Origin: CAVSUR01 sp963731285
GTDB taxonomy: Bacteria > Actinomycetota > Actinomycetes > Streptosporangiales > Streptosporangiaceae
Direction: 5' to 3'
DNA length: 64,000 nt
NCBI GenBank assembly: GCA_963731285.1
Contig: CAVSUR010000001.1
Span: forward strand, 186,001-250,000
In this document: in pieces, positions 1-8,740 of the stretch
Layout: every line of letters begins with the position of its first letter
How positions within the stretch are numbered: the first letter of the stretch is position 1
Notes under the pieces: model-generated
What the model was told of the DNA's origin: nothing
What the model saw: only the letters and a program-made list of their open reading frames with translations
Database searches by the model: none
Translations under genes and position numbers: made by a program

Positions 1-1010
1 TCAACACCATCTTCCGGCCCGACAGCACGGCGACGCCGACGCCGCTGCCCATACCGGTCTCCGGAAGCGACAACGTGCTCGAGCTGAACCTCACCCTTGA
101 GACCTTGTCGTTCTCGCCGAGGCTCGGTTCCGTCCCCAACCGGGGCAGCAGCGGGCAGGGCGACATCTTCCTGAACGGCGTCCCGTACCTGCAGACCATC
201 AGCGACGTCACCGTCCCCAGCCAGCCGGTCGGCATTCATTTCGAGCCAGGGCTCTGGATGGCCGTTCCGGCAACCACGGACCCCGCCGAGGGCCCGACAG
301 TCGTGCGCATGGCCTCAATTCCCCACGGCACGACGGTGGAGGCCCAGGGAACCTCCTCGGCAATCGCCGGAAAGCCCGTCATACCGGCCGTGGGCATCAC
401 ACCGTTTTCGACCAAGCCGCCCCACAACAAGATCCCCTTCCCGAGCCAGACTGCGGCCACTAAGAACACGCCGCGGATCCCGCAGGATCTGACCTCCTTC
501 ATCGCCGCCGGCACTATTACCCAGGCAATGCTGACTGACCCCAACACCCTTCTGCGGAACCACATCGCGTCGCAGACCATCACTTCTACGACCACCATCT
601 CCATTACCAGCGCCCCGGCCGCCCCCCTGTTTGGCGGTGGCACCGGCAACATCGCCTTCCTGCTGGGGAATGCGTCAGCCGGCACGCCGAACGCCCAGAC
701 CCTGAAAATGGAGGCGACGTTCTGGATCGAGACGGTCGAATTCACTATCGAGGTGCCAGTCTTCGAACCGGGTCAGCCGCCGCTGATCATCCCCGCGGAC
801 ACCGGCGCCGCCGGGCAACCCGTCCCCGAATTCCTCGTGAACCCGCCGATCCCCATCACGGCACCGCGTTCGATCACTGTCAAGGCGACGCAGATCCAGT
901 ACTCACAGCAGGTCTTCCTGAACTTCAACACCCTCACCTGGCCACACGTCTCGGTGGCCACGCTCGTGCCGAGCAGTCCCATCTCGATCCCGCCTTCCGC
1001 CTGGGCCTGA
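1..1010 (+). CDS. Conserved protein, C-terminal part (cut by window edge)
   Basis: The frame is open from base 3 to a TGA at 1008-1010, about 335 codons, so the true start lies left of the window; the GTG at 75 has no ribosome binding site and is internal. The product is rich in Pro, Thr, Ile and Ser with few charged residues, has no membrane segment in the visible part, and contains stretches such as FLNGVPYLQTI, FEPGLWM and SIPHGTTVEAQGTS. The pattern matches a family of large actinobacterial proteins that I half-remember as annotated heme-binding or peroxidase-associated, but I cannot see a heme motif and assign no function. Codon use is normal for a GC-rich genome. Confidence 0.75.
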   Translation, partial: NTIFRPDSTATPTPLPIPVSGSDNVLELNLTLETLSFSPRLGSVPNRGSSGQGDIFLNGVPYLQTISDVTVPSQPVGIHFEPGLWMAVPATTDPAEGPTVVRMASIPHGTTVEAQGTSSAIAGKPVIPAVGITPFSTKPPHNKIPFPSQTAATKNTPRIPQDLTSFIAAGTITQAMLTDPNTLLRNHIASQTITSTTTISITSAPAAPLFGGGTGNIAFLLGNASAGTPNAQTLKMEATFWIETVEFTIEVPVFEPGQPPLIIPADTGAAGQPVPEFLVNPPIPITAPRSITVKATQIQYSQQVFLNFNTLTWPHVSVATLVPSSPISIPPSAWA

Positions 1011-1727
1011 GCGGCCGAGCGAGGGAGACCATTCGGGAGTGACGCCTCCGATGAGGTCTTCATTGGCGTGCCGCTACAAGGCCGTGGCGGCAGCTGGCCA
1101 GACCACCCAGTCGTATCCGGCGAGGATCGCGGTCCCGAGGCGCAAGGCGAAGAGGAGCGCGCCTGCATTAGCCGTCTGCACATCCTGCTCCTGCTCCATT
1201 CGTCTGTGTCCCGGTGCAGAGCGACGGCAAACTCCACGGCGCATTGCCCAACGGGCACGTATCGGGCACGGACTCAGCCGCAAGCTTCTTCGAGGTCGAC
1301 TGACCGGAGAACCGGCCCGGAGACTGGCCCGGGAATTAGGGGCGCTCCGAGCGCGACTCGGATGCGCGACCTACTGGTGGCAGTGCGGTCACCGGATGTG
1401 ATCCAGGCCAAGCCCTTGCGGATCGCCGAGTACTACCGACCCGAATGTTATCTAGAGGACGCCCGCTAGCAAGTAGGGCAGCCAGGCTCGGGCGACCCCG
1501 GGTGGCTGCGACCTCATGGCTGCAAGTCATAACCGTAGGCGATCGGAACTGACGGGGCACCGGCTCTCGGCCGTGGCGTTGCTCACCCCGGTCAGAACAC
1601 AGATATGATCCGGGCGACCGGTTGCTTGCGTTCCCGTTTGCGGGTCGCAGCGCCCGGCGGGACGAGCCGCCTCCAGGCCAGGACAGGATGATCACGCTGA
1701 CTGAGGCTGGATGCAGGTACCGGCTGG
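1011..1727. other. Gene-free stretch
   Basis: About 700 bases between two genes. Several short overlapping open frames run through it on both strands, but none has a convincing start, ribosome binding site or recognisable protein. I see no RNA gene and no repeat. It probably holds eroded sequence. Confidence 0.5.
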
Positions 1728-2228
1728 TCACAGCTCATCGGAGGCGAGTAGCCCGATCTCGACGAGGTCGAGAGGGTGAACCCACTCGTCGCTGACGGCG
1801 ACCCCGCCTGCCTTTGCGATTGCTGCGCGCAGCGGAACGGCCCAGACGTGCTCGATCAGCGCGATGGCCGCCGCGCTGCCGGGCTCGATGGAGTCCGCGA
1901 CCTCCCACACCTCGGACTCGTCAATCAAGTGACCGTCGGTCCCGGCGTCCATACCGGCGATGGCTCCAGCCTCCATGCCGGCCTCACCGTCGGCCCCGAG
2001 GCCCAGCAGGGCACCGACGGTGGCACCCAGGCCCTCCGCCTCCTCGATCGACAGGTCGCTCCACTGCAAGGCAGCCAGGCTGCCATCCAGGTTCTTCTGC
2101 ACGGCCAGGGCGTCGATGAGGCGGATCACTTCGCTCTCCCGGAGCCGGCTGAGCTCTTCAAGGATCTCCCCGGAGAAGTCCGGCTTGTCAAAGCTGACGA
2201 CTAGCAGCTGTACCGGTCCGATGGGCAT
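1728..2228 (-). CDS. DUF6325-like small acidic protein
   Basis: A 166-residue acidic protein. The start chosen is the ATG at 2228 (MPIGPVQLLVVSF), because AGGAG lies about ten bases upstream; the ATG at 2243 overlaps that ribosome binding site. Features typical of the DUF6325 group are the PIGPVQLLVV opening, a central glycine-rich G-A-x-x-G stretch (about residues 74-100) and the GSAAAIALIEHVWAVPLRAAI segment near the end. The glycine-rich hairpin resembles that of the DUF1269 protein at 24.2 kb, so both may belong to the same membrane-associated stress-protein fold. Last gene of a three-gene minus-strand set with the SHOCT and membrane proteins, probably one transcript from the palindrome promoter at 4.04-4.09 kb. 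Biochemical role unknown. Confidence 0.8.
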   Translation of the reverse strand: MPIGPVQLLVVSFDKPDFSGEILEELSRLRESEVIRLIDALAVQKNLDGSLAALQWSDLSIEEAEGLGATVGALLGLGADGEAGMEAGAIAGMDAGTDGHLIDESEVWEVADSIEPGSAAAIALIEHVWAVPLRAAIAKAGGVAVSDEWVHPLDLVEIGLLASDEL

Positions 2229-2290
2229 GCTCAAACTCCTCATGTGCTCGCCGGGCAGGCAGCCCGGACTCGAGGTGGGATGCGGCGCGG

Positions 2291-2554
2291 TCAGGCCCCG
2301 AGAATCTTCTGCTTCTGCGTGTCGAACTCCTCCTGCGTCAGGGCACCGGCGTCCAGGAGCTCCTTGAGCTTCATCAGGTCGCCGTAGGTGTCCTGAGCCG
2401 GGGCCGCGGCCGGAGCCTCGTCCTGGACGGGTGGGGGCGGCGGCGCGGCGGCCGCGTCCTGCTGCTGGGCGGTCTCGGCATTGGCCCGGCCTCGGTTGGA
2501 CGCCACACGGGCGGTGGCTCCCAGGACGGCTGCGCGTCGCAACATGCGTGGCAT
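2291..2554 (-). CDS. SHOCT-domain small protein
   Basis: An 87-residue protein with an excellent GAAGGAGAT ribosome binding site before the ATG at 2554. Residues 1-25 are basic and Ala-rich, followed by a low-complexity Ala/Pro/Gln linker (about 28-55). The last 30 residues (DLMKLKELLDAGALTQEEFDTQKQKIL) are a canonical SHOCT module, a short two-helix oligomerisation motif found at the ends of many bacterial proteins. Proteins of this type are common beside stress genes in actinomycetes, but no enzyme activity is expected. It sits 30 bases after the large membrane protein and 62 bases before the DUF6325-like gene, so co-transcription is likely. Confidence 0.85.
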   Translation of the reverse strand: MPRMLRRAAVLGATARVASNRGRANAETAQQQDAAAAPPPPPVQDEAPAAAPAQDTYGDLMKLKELLDAGALTQEEFDTQKQKILGA

Positions 2555-2584
2555 CGTGATCTCCTTCGATCGGCTATGACTTGG

Positions 2585-3982
2585 CTAGGTTTCGCTGATG
2601 CGAGACGGGATGCCTGCCTGGCCGTCGGGACCGGAGGCGGGCGGTGCCTCGACGGGCGGGGACGGCTTGGCCCGCTGCAGGAAGACCTCGTAGGCGGCGA
2701 GCAGCACGCCGATGATGAGGAAGCTGAGCCACGACACGCTCACGATCAGGAGCAGGATCCCGGCGGCTACGGCGCCTGCCAGCTGGAACCCAGCTGCATG
2801 AGGACCTATCCAGGCGGCCACGCCCCGGCGGTCACCGCCCCTCGCCCCCGCGATGCCGCGGCCGGCCCGCTGCACTGAGGAGCGGATGGCCGCTGCCCAC
2901 CGGTATGGTCCGCTCAGCACGGCGATGACCAGGACGACCAGAGCCACGCCCAGGACCCATGCGGTGAGGACGAAGAACCCGTGCAGCAGATCACCCAGAA
3001 CGCTCGAAGCGAGCTGGGGGTTGTGCGCAGCGCTCGCCAGCGCGCTTTGCTCGTGCAGGACGACGCGCCTCTCCACGATCATCAGCAGCGATACGCCCAC
3101 CGCCAGCTGGAGCAAGGTTCGCCGCCGGTTCGCCGACAGCCACAGGCAGAGGGCGATCAGCGCGATCGTGACCAGGGGCAGGACCAGGGTCAGCCCGTCG
3201 AAGGCCTTCACCCCTCGCCGCACGGTGGCCAGGTCGCTGGACCGGACCAGGGTGATCTCGCCGAAGTGGCTGGGCAGCGTGACTCCCAGAGCCTTGGACA
3301 GCTTGGCCACCGCCTGCTGCGGCACTTCGGCGCTGGTGATAGTCGGCAAAGTCACGTGCTTGCCGGTCAAGTCAGAGGCCAGGCCCGACACCTTCCCGAG
3401 GGCCTGGTTGATGACCGGGACCGTGTTGAGCACGATGTAGCCGCCCGAGGTGGAGATAGCCGCCGTGTTCTGGTCGCGCAACACCGCCACCAGCTGCTGG
3501 TGCATTGTTGTCAGCGCCGCGATCCAGACAGCCTGGAACCGGGGGGACCTCAGCACCTTCGTCAGCTCACCCGCGACGAAGCCCCTGGTGGCATTGGTGA
3601 TCGGCACTGCCGCGAAACTGGCCTTGGGGGGCAGCGCAGCACGCAGCCGGGCCTGCAGATTGAGCTCGGTAAACAGCTCGCCGGTGCCGCGCGCCGCCAC
3701 GGCGGAGGCCACTGCTGGATTCTTGAAAACGGGTTCGACCGTGCCGACGAATGTGTGGGTGTCGAGCACGGTTCTGTGCCCCCACGCCACCGTGGCGGAG
3801 AGCACCACCAGGAGGCACGAAAGCGCGACGAGCAAGCCGGCGATACTCCTGCGGATGCGGTGCCGAGGCTTCTTGATTCGTTCTTGCCCGCTCCGGACAG
3901 CGTGACGCCCAGCCTGGCTGCTGGCGAGATCTGCCTCAGCGGGAGGACTTTCTTCGGGACGCTGGACCGCTGTCATTGTCAT
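2585..3982 (-). CDS. Large conserved integral membrane protein
   Basis: A 465-residue protein. After a basic cytoplasmic head (about 1-45) there is one membrane span (about 47-68), a long extracellular region (about 70-265) and then three or more spans (about 268-285, 292-308, 337-362, 405-432). The tail is Pro-rich and cytoplasmic. The extracellular part has the repeated FVGTVEPVFKNPAVASAVAARGTGELF style seen in a family of actinobacterial membrane proteins of unknown function. Two candidate ATGs lie at 3982 and 3976. The gene heads an operon with the SHOCT and DUF6325-like genes and has a palindrome promoter (4042-4087) 60-105 bases upstream. No catalytic motif is visible. Confidence 0.8.
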   Translation of the reverse strand: MTMTAVQRPEESPPAEADLASSQAGRHAVRSGQERIKKPRHRIRRSIAGLLVALSCLLVVLSATVAWGHRTVLDTHTFVGTVEPVFKNPAVASAVAARGTGELFTELNLQARLRAALPPKASFAAVPITNATRGFVAGELTKVLRSPRFQAVWIAALTTMHQQLVAVLRDQNTAAISTSGGYIVLNTVPVINQALGKVSGLASDLTGKHVTLPTITSAEVPQQAVAKLSKALGVTLPSHFGEITLVRSSDLATVRRGVKAFDGLTLVLPLVTIALIALCLWLSANRRRTLLQLAVGVSLLMIVERRVVLHEQSALASAAHNPQLASSVLGDLLHGFFVLTAWVLGVALVVLVIAVLSGPYRWAAAIRSSVQRAGRGIAGARGGDRRGVAAWIGPHAAGFQLAGAVAAGILLLIVSVSWLSFLIIGVLLAAYEVFLQRAKPSPPVEAPPASGPDGQAGIPSRISET

Positions 3983-4041
3983 TCCGCTCGTTGGCCGTGC
4001 TGGGCTGCCGCGACGCGGAAGTCTCGCAGGCCTTCCTCACT

Positions 4042-4087
4042 ACTTTAGGTGGACCGTCACCGCGGCAGCGTCACCCTCCGCGGGTGA
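4042..4087 (-). promoter_or_regulatory. Palindrome promoter for the membrane protein operon
   Basis: Palindrome TCACCC-TCCGC-GGGTGA at 4071-4087 (17 bp, one shorter than the other copies). Read on the minus strand, a TAAAGT hexamer (4047-4042) follows after 23 bases and fits an actinobacterial -10 box. Same layout as the other palindrome promoters of this window. Confidence 0.65.
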
Positions 4088-4180
4088 TGTCTCAAGGCCT
4101 GCCGAGCTGCCGCCGCGCCGCGGGCGGAAGGCGGCCTCGCTCAGCGTCGGGGTTGCTGGTCAGGCGGTTCTGCCGGGCTT

Positions 4181-4609
4181 CTATCGGGGCTCGAGGCTGA
4201 TCAGGGCCTGTCCGCTGGCTGGATCGAAGGGCACTGACTCGTGGTCGTGCACGATGCGCCAGCGTCCGTCGGTGCGACGGCAGCACAGTGTTGCGCGCAC
4301 CCACATGTTCACCTGGTTGCCGGTCTTGAGCGTGCCGCCGACGTGATAGAGGTACGAGCAGAAACCGAGGTCGCCCTGGGCGCTGGCCTGCACGTCGTGC
4401 GCGGAGTAGTCGATCGGGCCGTCATAGCCGTCGAACCAGGCCTGCAGGTGCTCGATGGTGGCCTGGCTGCCGCGCGAGTTCAGGGGCGGCAGCACGCCGA
4501 AGGTGATGACGTCCTTCGCCGGACGGGCGGCCAGCGTGGCGCTGTCCCGTTCACGGACAGCGCGCACCCGCTCGGCGATGAGGTCGCGCAGCTCGCGCTC
4601 GGCGCTCAT
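4181..4609 (-). CDS. NTF2-like / SnoaL-like protein
   Basis: A 142-residue protein of the NTF2-like superfamily (ketosteroid isomerase / SnoaL / DUF4440 type): an N-terminal helical part with ERVRAVRERDSATLAARPAKDVITF, then the strand-rich body ending in the typical CCRRTDGRWRIVHDHESVPFD. Members are cone-shaped dimers that act as isomerases, hydratases or simple ligand binders; the substrate cannot be read from sequence. Its ATG overlaps the stop of the SRPBCC gene by four bases (ATGA), so the two are translationally coupled, and the set is probably repressed by the ArsR regulator encoded first. Confidence 0.85.
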   Translation of the reverse strand: MSAERELRDLIAERVRAVRERDSATLAARPAKDVITFGVLPPLNSRGSQATIEHLQAWFDGYDGPIDYSAHDVQASAQGDLGFCSYLYHVGGTLKTGNQVNMWVRATLCCRRTDGRWRIVHDHESVPFDPASGQALISLEPR

Positions 4610-5058
4610 GCCTGCTCCTTCAGCACGGTGGCGATGTTGCCGAGCTGGGAGCTGGTGCCGGTGCGGCGGGAGTCCGGGTTGTCCAGCCCGTCGAGGTAGG
4701 CGCCCTGCTCGGTGTAGACGAGGTGGGTACCGGCCGGCGTGGCGTTCAGCTCGACGGTGGCGACCGACACCGAGGTCCGCTGACCGTCCATTGACATCTC
4801 GTAGGTCGTCACGATCCGCTCGTTCTCGACGATGTCGCGGTACTGCGCGTCGTAGGTGAAGGCCGGGCGCGCCCCGGCGGGAGTGCGGAAGTTCTCCGTG
4901 CCCCCGACGCGGAAGTCGCCGTGATAGTCGGGGTTGTCGTTGCCGGACAGGTCGAACCAGCGCACCTTGACGCTCGGGTCAGCCCAGGCGGTGAACACCC
5001 GCTCGGGCGGGTGCGGGTAGTCGCGTTCGATGGTCCAGCTACTGTTGTCGACACTCAT
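4606..5058 (-). CDS. SRPBCC (AHSA1-type) protein
   Basis: A 150-residue protein starting at the ATG at 5058, which overlaps the stop of the ArsR gene (ATGA). It has the START/Bet v1-like fold signature of the AHSA1 group: IERDYPHPPERVFTAWADPSVKVRWF near the start, a GGTENFRTPAG stretch in the middle and GTHLVYTEQGAYLDG near the end. Such proteins bind hydrophobic ligands, and pairs of ArsR regulator plus SRPBCC protein are very common in actinobacteria. In the sequence as given, a one-base frameshift upstream makes the ArsR frame read straight into this gene, producing an apparent 278-residue fusion; I consider the separate gene the original state. Confidence 0.85.
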   Translation of the reverse strand: MSVDNSSWTIERDYPHPPERVFTAWADPSVKVRWFDLSGNDNPDYHGDFRVGGTENFRTPAGARPAFTYDAQYRDIVENERIVTTYEMSMDGQRTSVSVATVELNATPAGTHLVYTEQGAYLDGLDNPDSRRTGTSSQLGNIATVLKEQA

Positions 5059-5442
5059 GTCGGCCGTCCTCGCTTCCGTGTCACCGGCGGGGGATTCTGT
5101 GGTGCCTGCTCGCGCGCAACCTGCTCGGCCAAGACCGCGCCGAGCTGGTCGAAGCCGGCGCTGCCAGGTAGTGCGGCGGGCGGTGAGCCACTGCTCGGTC
5201 GAGCGCAGCACGTCCTCGTTGATCGAGCACGTGCGTACCCGGCCGGTCTTGCGCGACTCGACCAGCCCGCTCGCCTCAAGCACCTGCACGTGCTGCAGGA
5301 CCGCGGCGAGCGTTATCTGCAGCGGTCTGGCCAGTTCGCTGACCGAGGCCGGCCCTTCAGCGAGCCGCCGGAGCATCTGCCGGCGGCTGTGGTCGGAAAG
5401 CGCGTGAAAGGCGCGGTCGAGTGCATCCGAACGGTCAAGCAC
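5055..5442 (-). CDS. ArsR-family repressor (frameshifted C-terminus)
   Basis: Winged-helix repressor of the ArsR type that usually accompanies SRPBCC genes. The DNA-binding domain is intact (residues about 5-90: FHALSDHSRRQMLRRLAEGP, SVSELARPLQITLAAVLQHVQVLEASGLVE). The start is a GTG at 5442. After WQRRL (near base 5151) one extra base shifts the frame. In the alternative frame the protein continues DQLGAVLAEQVAREQ and ends at a TGA at 5055 that overlaps the SRPBCC ATG, the normal arrangement. As written, translation runs on into the SRPBCC gene instead. This could be a sequencing error or a real gene fusion. It probably autoregulates through the TAAC-N4-GTTA site at the start codon. Confidence 0.75.
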
Positions 5443-5447
5443 CTACT

Positions 5448-5459
5448 TAACCATAGTTA
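5448..5459. promoter_or_regulatory. Probable ArsR operator
   Basis: The dyad TAAC-CATA-GTTA sits five bases before the GTG start of the ArsR gene. In addition GGTGCTTGAC occurs twice on the minus strand around it (near 5434-5443 and 5474-5483). AT-rich dyads of this kind at the start of ArsR-SRPBCC operons are typical autorepression sites. Confidence 0.5.
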
Positions 5460-5927
5460 CAAGCCGGGTGACAGTCAAGCACCCGCTTGAGCATCGTTCC
5501 GGTGGCGGAACCACTCGCGGCGACGATATTGGCACCCGTCCATCGGCGGCTCCCGAATTCGATCTCGTCCCGTAGCCGGACCCCTGCGGCCGGAACCCCT
5601 GGGCCGGGCAACGCGGGCGCGAGCTGGTTCGGTGTTTGATTCCACTCGCGGCTACCGGCGGCCCAGTTCCCCGCCTGCGCTACCTCGACCCGCAGGAGGC
5701 TCTCGGGACTGCGCAGGCGGCCGCGCGATAACGACCGGAGCTGAACGCGGCCACACCGATGCGCGGCAGGCGCCTGCCCGGCCATCGCGGGCGACATGCG
5801 CGGTAACCACCAGGCGGACGCCGGGGGGTGGCATCGCCGACCCGGAACCGGAACCGCCGCACGCCCTGGCCGCTGGCCCGGCCAGCCGCGCTCCGGGCAT
5901 GCATACCGGGCCGCGACCTGGAGGCAG

Positions 5928-6260
5928 TCACCGGGCATGCGGCGCTGTGCGGACTCGTATCCGGACCGTGCTGTGATCGCGGGGCCTGGTGCGCGATGCC
6001 CGGGCGCGGCAGGTGAGCGGCGGTCCCGCGGACGCGCTGACAGAATCCCGGGCGGCTGCCGTGGTGTGGCTGGCCGCAGTCGGCTGAGAACCGCCGGCCG
6101 CGGCACCGATGATCACTAACAGGACGAGAACCGCGACGACCGCCGGCCAGACGGGATGCCGCCGCGGCCAGGAGCGCCCTTTCACGGGCGGGTACCGCTG
6201 CGGCGAGCCACCCCACGGCTGGTAAGGACCGGCCGGCTGGCCAGGCGGATCGACATTGAT
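5928..6260 (-). pseudogene. Degraded single-span membrane or lipoprotein gene
   Basis: Reading on the minus strand from about 6260, a proline-rich head (PPGQPAGPYQPWGGSPQRYPP) is followed by KGRSWPRRHPVWPAVVAV and a hydrophobic segment ending in a Gly-Gly-Ser turn, the usual start of actinobacterial DUF4352-type or lipid-modified surface proteins. Beyond about residue 60 the frame turns into Arg/Pro-rich nonsense and stops, and no clean start codon is in frame. I take it as a broken remnant. The rest of 5460-6750 holds no gene I can support. Confidence 0.4.
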
Positions 6261-6756
6261 CGTTCCCCTCCCCTATGCCACCGCGGTCAGCGCGGGGGCA
6301 GCAGCGGCGGCCATCTCGAGTTGATACCGCGCACACTGCTAGACGCTCCAGAACGCCACGAGGCCTGCACGCAGACCGCCCTGGCTCGCCACGAGCGGCC
6401 GCTGCCAGCGATCGGCCAGCAGAACCCGTCGCCTGCTCTGTCCCGTCTTCCCGATAGGCGCCGAATCCGGCGAGCGCCCGGCCGGGAGCGGGACACTCGA
6501 CAGCCGAGGAAGACGGCCGCGCGACGGCCGGACTGCATGCTGAATTTGCCGCATAGATCACCGGCTCGCTTCGACAGGGACAGCGCGGGCGCGCCCGGGC
6601 GGCCCTCGCCAAGGCTGAGCCCGGCGCGGGGAGCGCCGGACCCGGCGCCGCCGCACAGGGCGATCGGACGCCACGGGCACACAAGCGGCCGATGGCGTCA
6701 TGAAGATCACTAACCAGCGCGCTCATATGGCGGCTAACCTGCGGTTTGCTAGTTGC

Positions 6757-6795
6757 GCCCGAGCGCGACTCGAACCCGCGGCCTACTGCTTAGGA
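6757..6795 (-). repeat. 3' fragment of a tRNA-Arg (possible att site)
   Basis: Thirty-nine bases match the anticodon arm and T arm of the tRNA-Arg(CCU) gene at 44883-44954 with two mismatches, in the same orientation. The 5' half of the tRNA is absent. A truncated 3' copy of a tRNA is the scar expected at the far end of an element integrated into that tRNA. Confidence 0.6.
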
Positions 6796-6955
6796 GAACA
6801 TCTCGTGACCTGCAACTGCGTGCCTAAGGCCAGGTCAGCGGCTAGCCAGGCTGCGCGTGAGTGACCACCAGCATGCCCTGGCAGCGGATGGCTGTGGCAC
6901 GAGTGCAGCACGCTGCACTGACCAGTTCGGGACCGACGGGTCGGGCTCCTGGCCG

Positions 6956-7243
6956 CTAACCAGTCCGAACGACCCGATACAGCGCAGGAGACATGGGCCA
7001 GCGCAGGTCGGATGCCGATTCCCGGAACCCTTGACTGCCGAGTGCTGCATTGAACTCTTCCTCAGACATCCACTGGGCGATGTTCACGAACCGGAAGCGC
7101 TCATCATGCAGCGATTGATGTAGCGCGGTCTCAATGTGCGCTGGCAGCGTCGAGAGGTAGTCACGGGTCTTCTCCCAGGCGGCAATGAATGCGTCTTCAT
7201 CACCCGCTGGCACTTCGAAGATGTTGATCAAGGTGACGCTCAT
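6956..7243 (-). CDS. Antibiotic-biosynthesis-monooxygenase (ABM) domain protein
   Basis: A 95-residue single-domain ABM protein (dimeric alpha/beta ferredoxin-like fold). The opening SVTLINIFEVPAGDEDAFIAAWEKTRDYL, the LHQSLHDERFRFVNIAQWMSEEEF core and the ending ALYRVVRT match small stand-alone ABM proteins. Relatives range from cofactor-free quinone-forming monooxygenases to heme-degrading enzymes and quorum-signal-like proteins; nothing here decides between them. It has no operon partner; both flanks are gene-poor. Confidence 0.85.
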   Translation of the reverse strand: MSVTLINIFEVPAGDEDAFIAAWEKTRDYLSTLPAHIETALHQSLHDERFRFVNIAQWMSEEEFNAALGSQGFRESASDLRWPMSPALYRVVRTG

Positions 7244-7943
7244 GCTCCGGTCCCTTCAGCGCGTCGGTGTGCGGAGGTGCGTCCGCAGCCAGCCTTGCCG
7301 ATCACCTTGTGGCTGCGCAAGAGGTGATGCCAGCCGAGCCGGAACGCGTGCCGGGGCAAGGAAGCGGGGCAAGACCGGTCGCCCGAGCGGCAGAGCTGCG
7401 CAGCACCGCCCAACAGGGGCCCGGCACGCAACCGGATCTGCCACGCGTGGGTACGTCGGCAAGCCGGAAAGCGCAAGTGATCACTCTGGCAGTGCGCTTG
7501 AGGGGCCTGACCTAGGGCGGGGCCTGGTGGGCCTAAAAGACCTAAACTTCCGGCCTCTTCCTTATCAGGCAAGCTAAGAGCGCGGCGCCCCCATTCAACA
7601 TGGCGGCTTGGCTGCCCCGGCTGCGCAGCCGCCGCGTCTGGGGGCACGGCCTGACGCAACTCGGCATCGCCGTGCGCCCGGGGCCGGGCAGGTGGCCCGG
7701 GGTTCTACCGGTCCCTGACGATGGCGAAGAGCACCCGTAGCACCAGGAGGCTGGCGACGATGAGCAGGTTGTTCTAAAACTGACGGACATCGCTGACACC
7801 TTGAGGTCGCTGCACAAGAAGGGACCGGCCAAGAAAGCGGCACAAGAAGGGCCCGGGGCAGGATGCATCAATGCGGCATATGGGGCACCGAAGGGGCTGC
7901 CTTCTCGGGTCGAGGAGGAGGTTGCGGATGCGGCAGTCCGCGC
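7244..7943. other. Gene-free stretch with a tRNA-like remnant
   Basis: No open frame here looks coding. At 7525-7580 the minus strand reads CTGATAAGGAAGAGG followed later by GGCCCACCA, which resembles the anticodon arm and acceptor end of a tRNA-Ile(GAU). The T arm pairs poorly and no matching 5' acceptor strand exists, so at best it is a decayed 3' half. Confidence 0.35.
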
Positions 7944-8621
7944 CTAGGCGGGCGCATTCGTCAAGTCCCGGTCCTCCATCTCCCAGGCGTGGTCGAGCAT
8001 GTGCCAGGCACAACGTCGGATCAGGAACTGCAGCACCCATGACCGCGCCGGCTGGCCGCGGGCGTGGTGTTCGCGGATCCCCTCAACGAAGGCATCCCGG
8101 TAGACGCGAAGGGCCTCGGCGTCGTCCCTTGTTTCCAGCGGGACCTTCACGCCGACCTTCGGCGCGAACTCGTCGATCTCTGCGCCGTTCACATGCCGGA
8201 TGATCCGATCCTTGTCCCAGCCGCCACCTCGCGGGCCCCTCCGGAGCTCGGGCGAGACGCGCGCGGTGACGTCGTCGAAGGTGCTCCAGGAGGCCCGGAG
8301 CAGCGCGATCTTCCGCTCGCACTCAGCCTTGGTCATCGGGTCCTTCTCGGGCGCGGCTGCCCTGCCCGAGAGGCCGTAGTAGTCGGTCATCCCGATCCCC
8401 TCGAGCCGCTCGACCACCTCAGGCTCGCCCGTGGCCCCGAACTCGGCGCCGAATCCCGACAGCTCGGCGACGTTGGCGTATCGGGGCCTATAGGCAGCGA
8501 GGACCGCGAGGACGTCCTCACCGATCCTGGCGCTCCGGTCCCATCCGGGCCAGTCGAAGGCGCAGGCCACCACCCGCTTCTTCTTGCCCTGCTCAAGCAT
8601 TACGCGAACCGGACCGGCCAT
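7944..8621 (-). CDS. Conserved hypothetical protein (DinB-like C-terminus)
   Basis: A 225-residue protein of even composition without membrane segments. The middle (ALLRASWSTFDDVTARVSPELRRGPRGGGWDKDRIIRHVNGAEI) and the end (ARSWVLQFLIRRCAWHMLDHAWEMEDRDL) follow the pattern of DinB / mycothiol-dependent maleylpyruvate isomerase-like four-helix bundles, where His residues in HVNGAE and WHMLDHAWEMEDR positions bind a metal. The N-terminal third (KKKRVVACAFDWPGWDR) is not familiar to me. Start at 8621 gives MAGPVRVMLEQGKKKRVV. Gene stands alone; activity not known. Confidence 0.7.
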   Translation of the reverse strand: MAGPVRVMLEQGKKKRVVACAFDWPGWDRSARIGEDVLAVLAAYRPRYANVAELSGFGAEFGATGEPEVVERLEGIGMTDYYGLSGRAAAPEKDPMTKAECERKIALLRASWSTFDDVTARVSPELRRGPRGGGWDKDRIIRHVNGAEIDEFAPKVGVKVPLETRDDAEALRVYRDAFVEGIREHHARGQPARSWVLQFLIRRCAWHMLDHAWEMEDRDLTNAPA

Positions 8622-8740
8622 GCCGGCACCATACGACAGTCATCCGCCGACCGGGTGGGGGTCGGACGCACTCAAGCGAGCGTAAAGCTCTTCGACGGCG
8701 TTACATACCACAGCGTGGTCGGGAACTCCGCCCATGCCTG

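Noticed and set aside
6540..6610. ALSLSKR-like translation on the minus strand, reminiscent of a widespread short palindromic repeat
   Set aside because: Only one copy seen and the DNA (GCTTCGACAGGGACAGCGC) differs from the usual repeat, so I do not call a repeat family.
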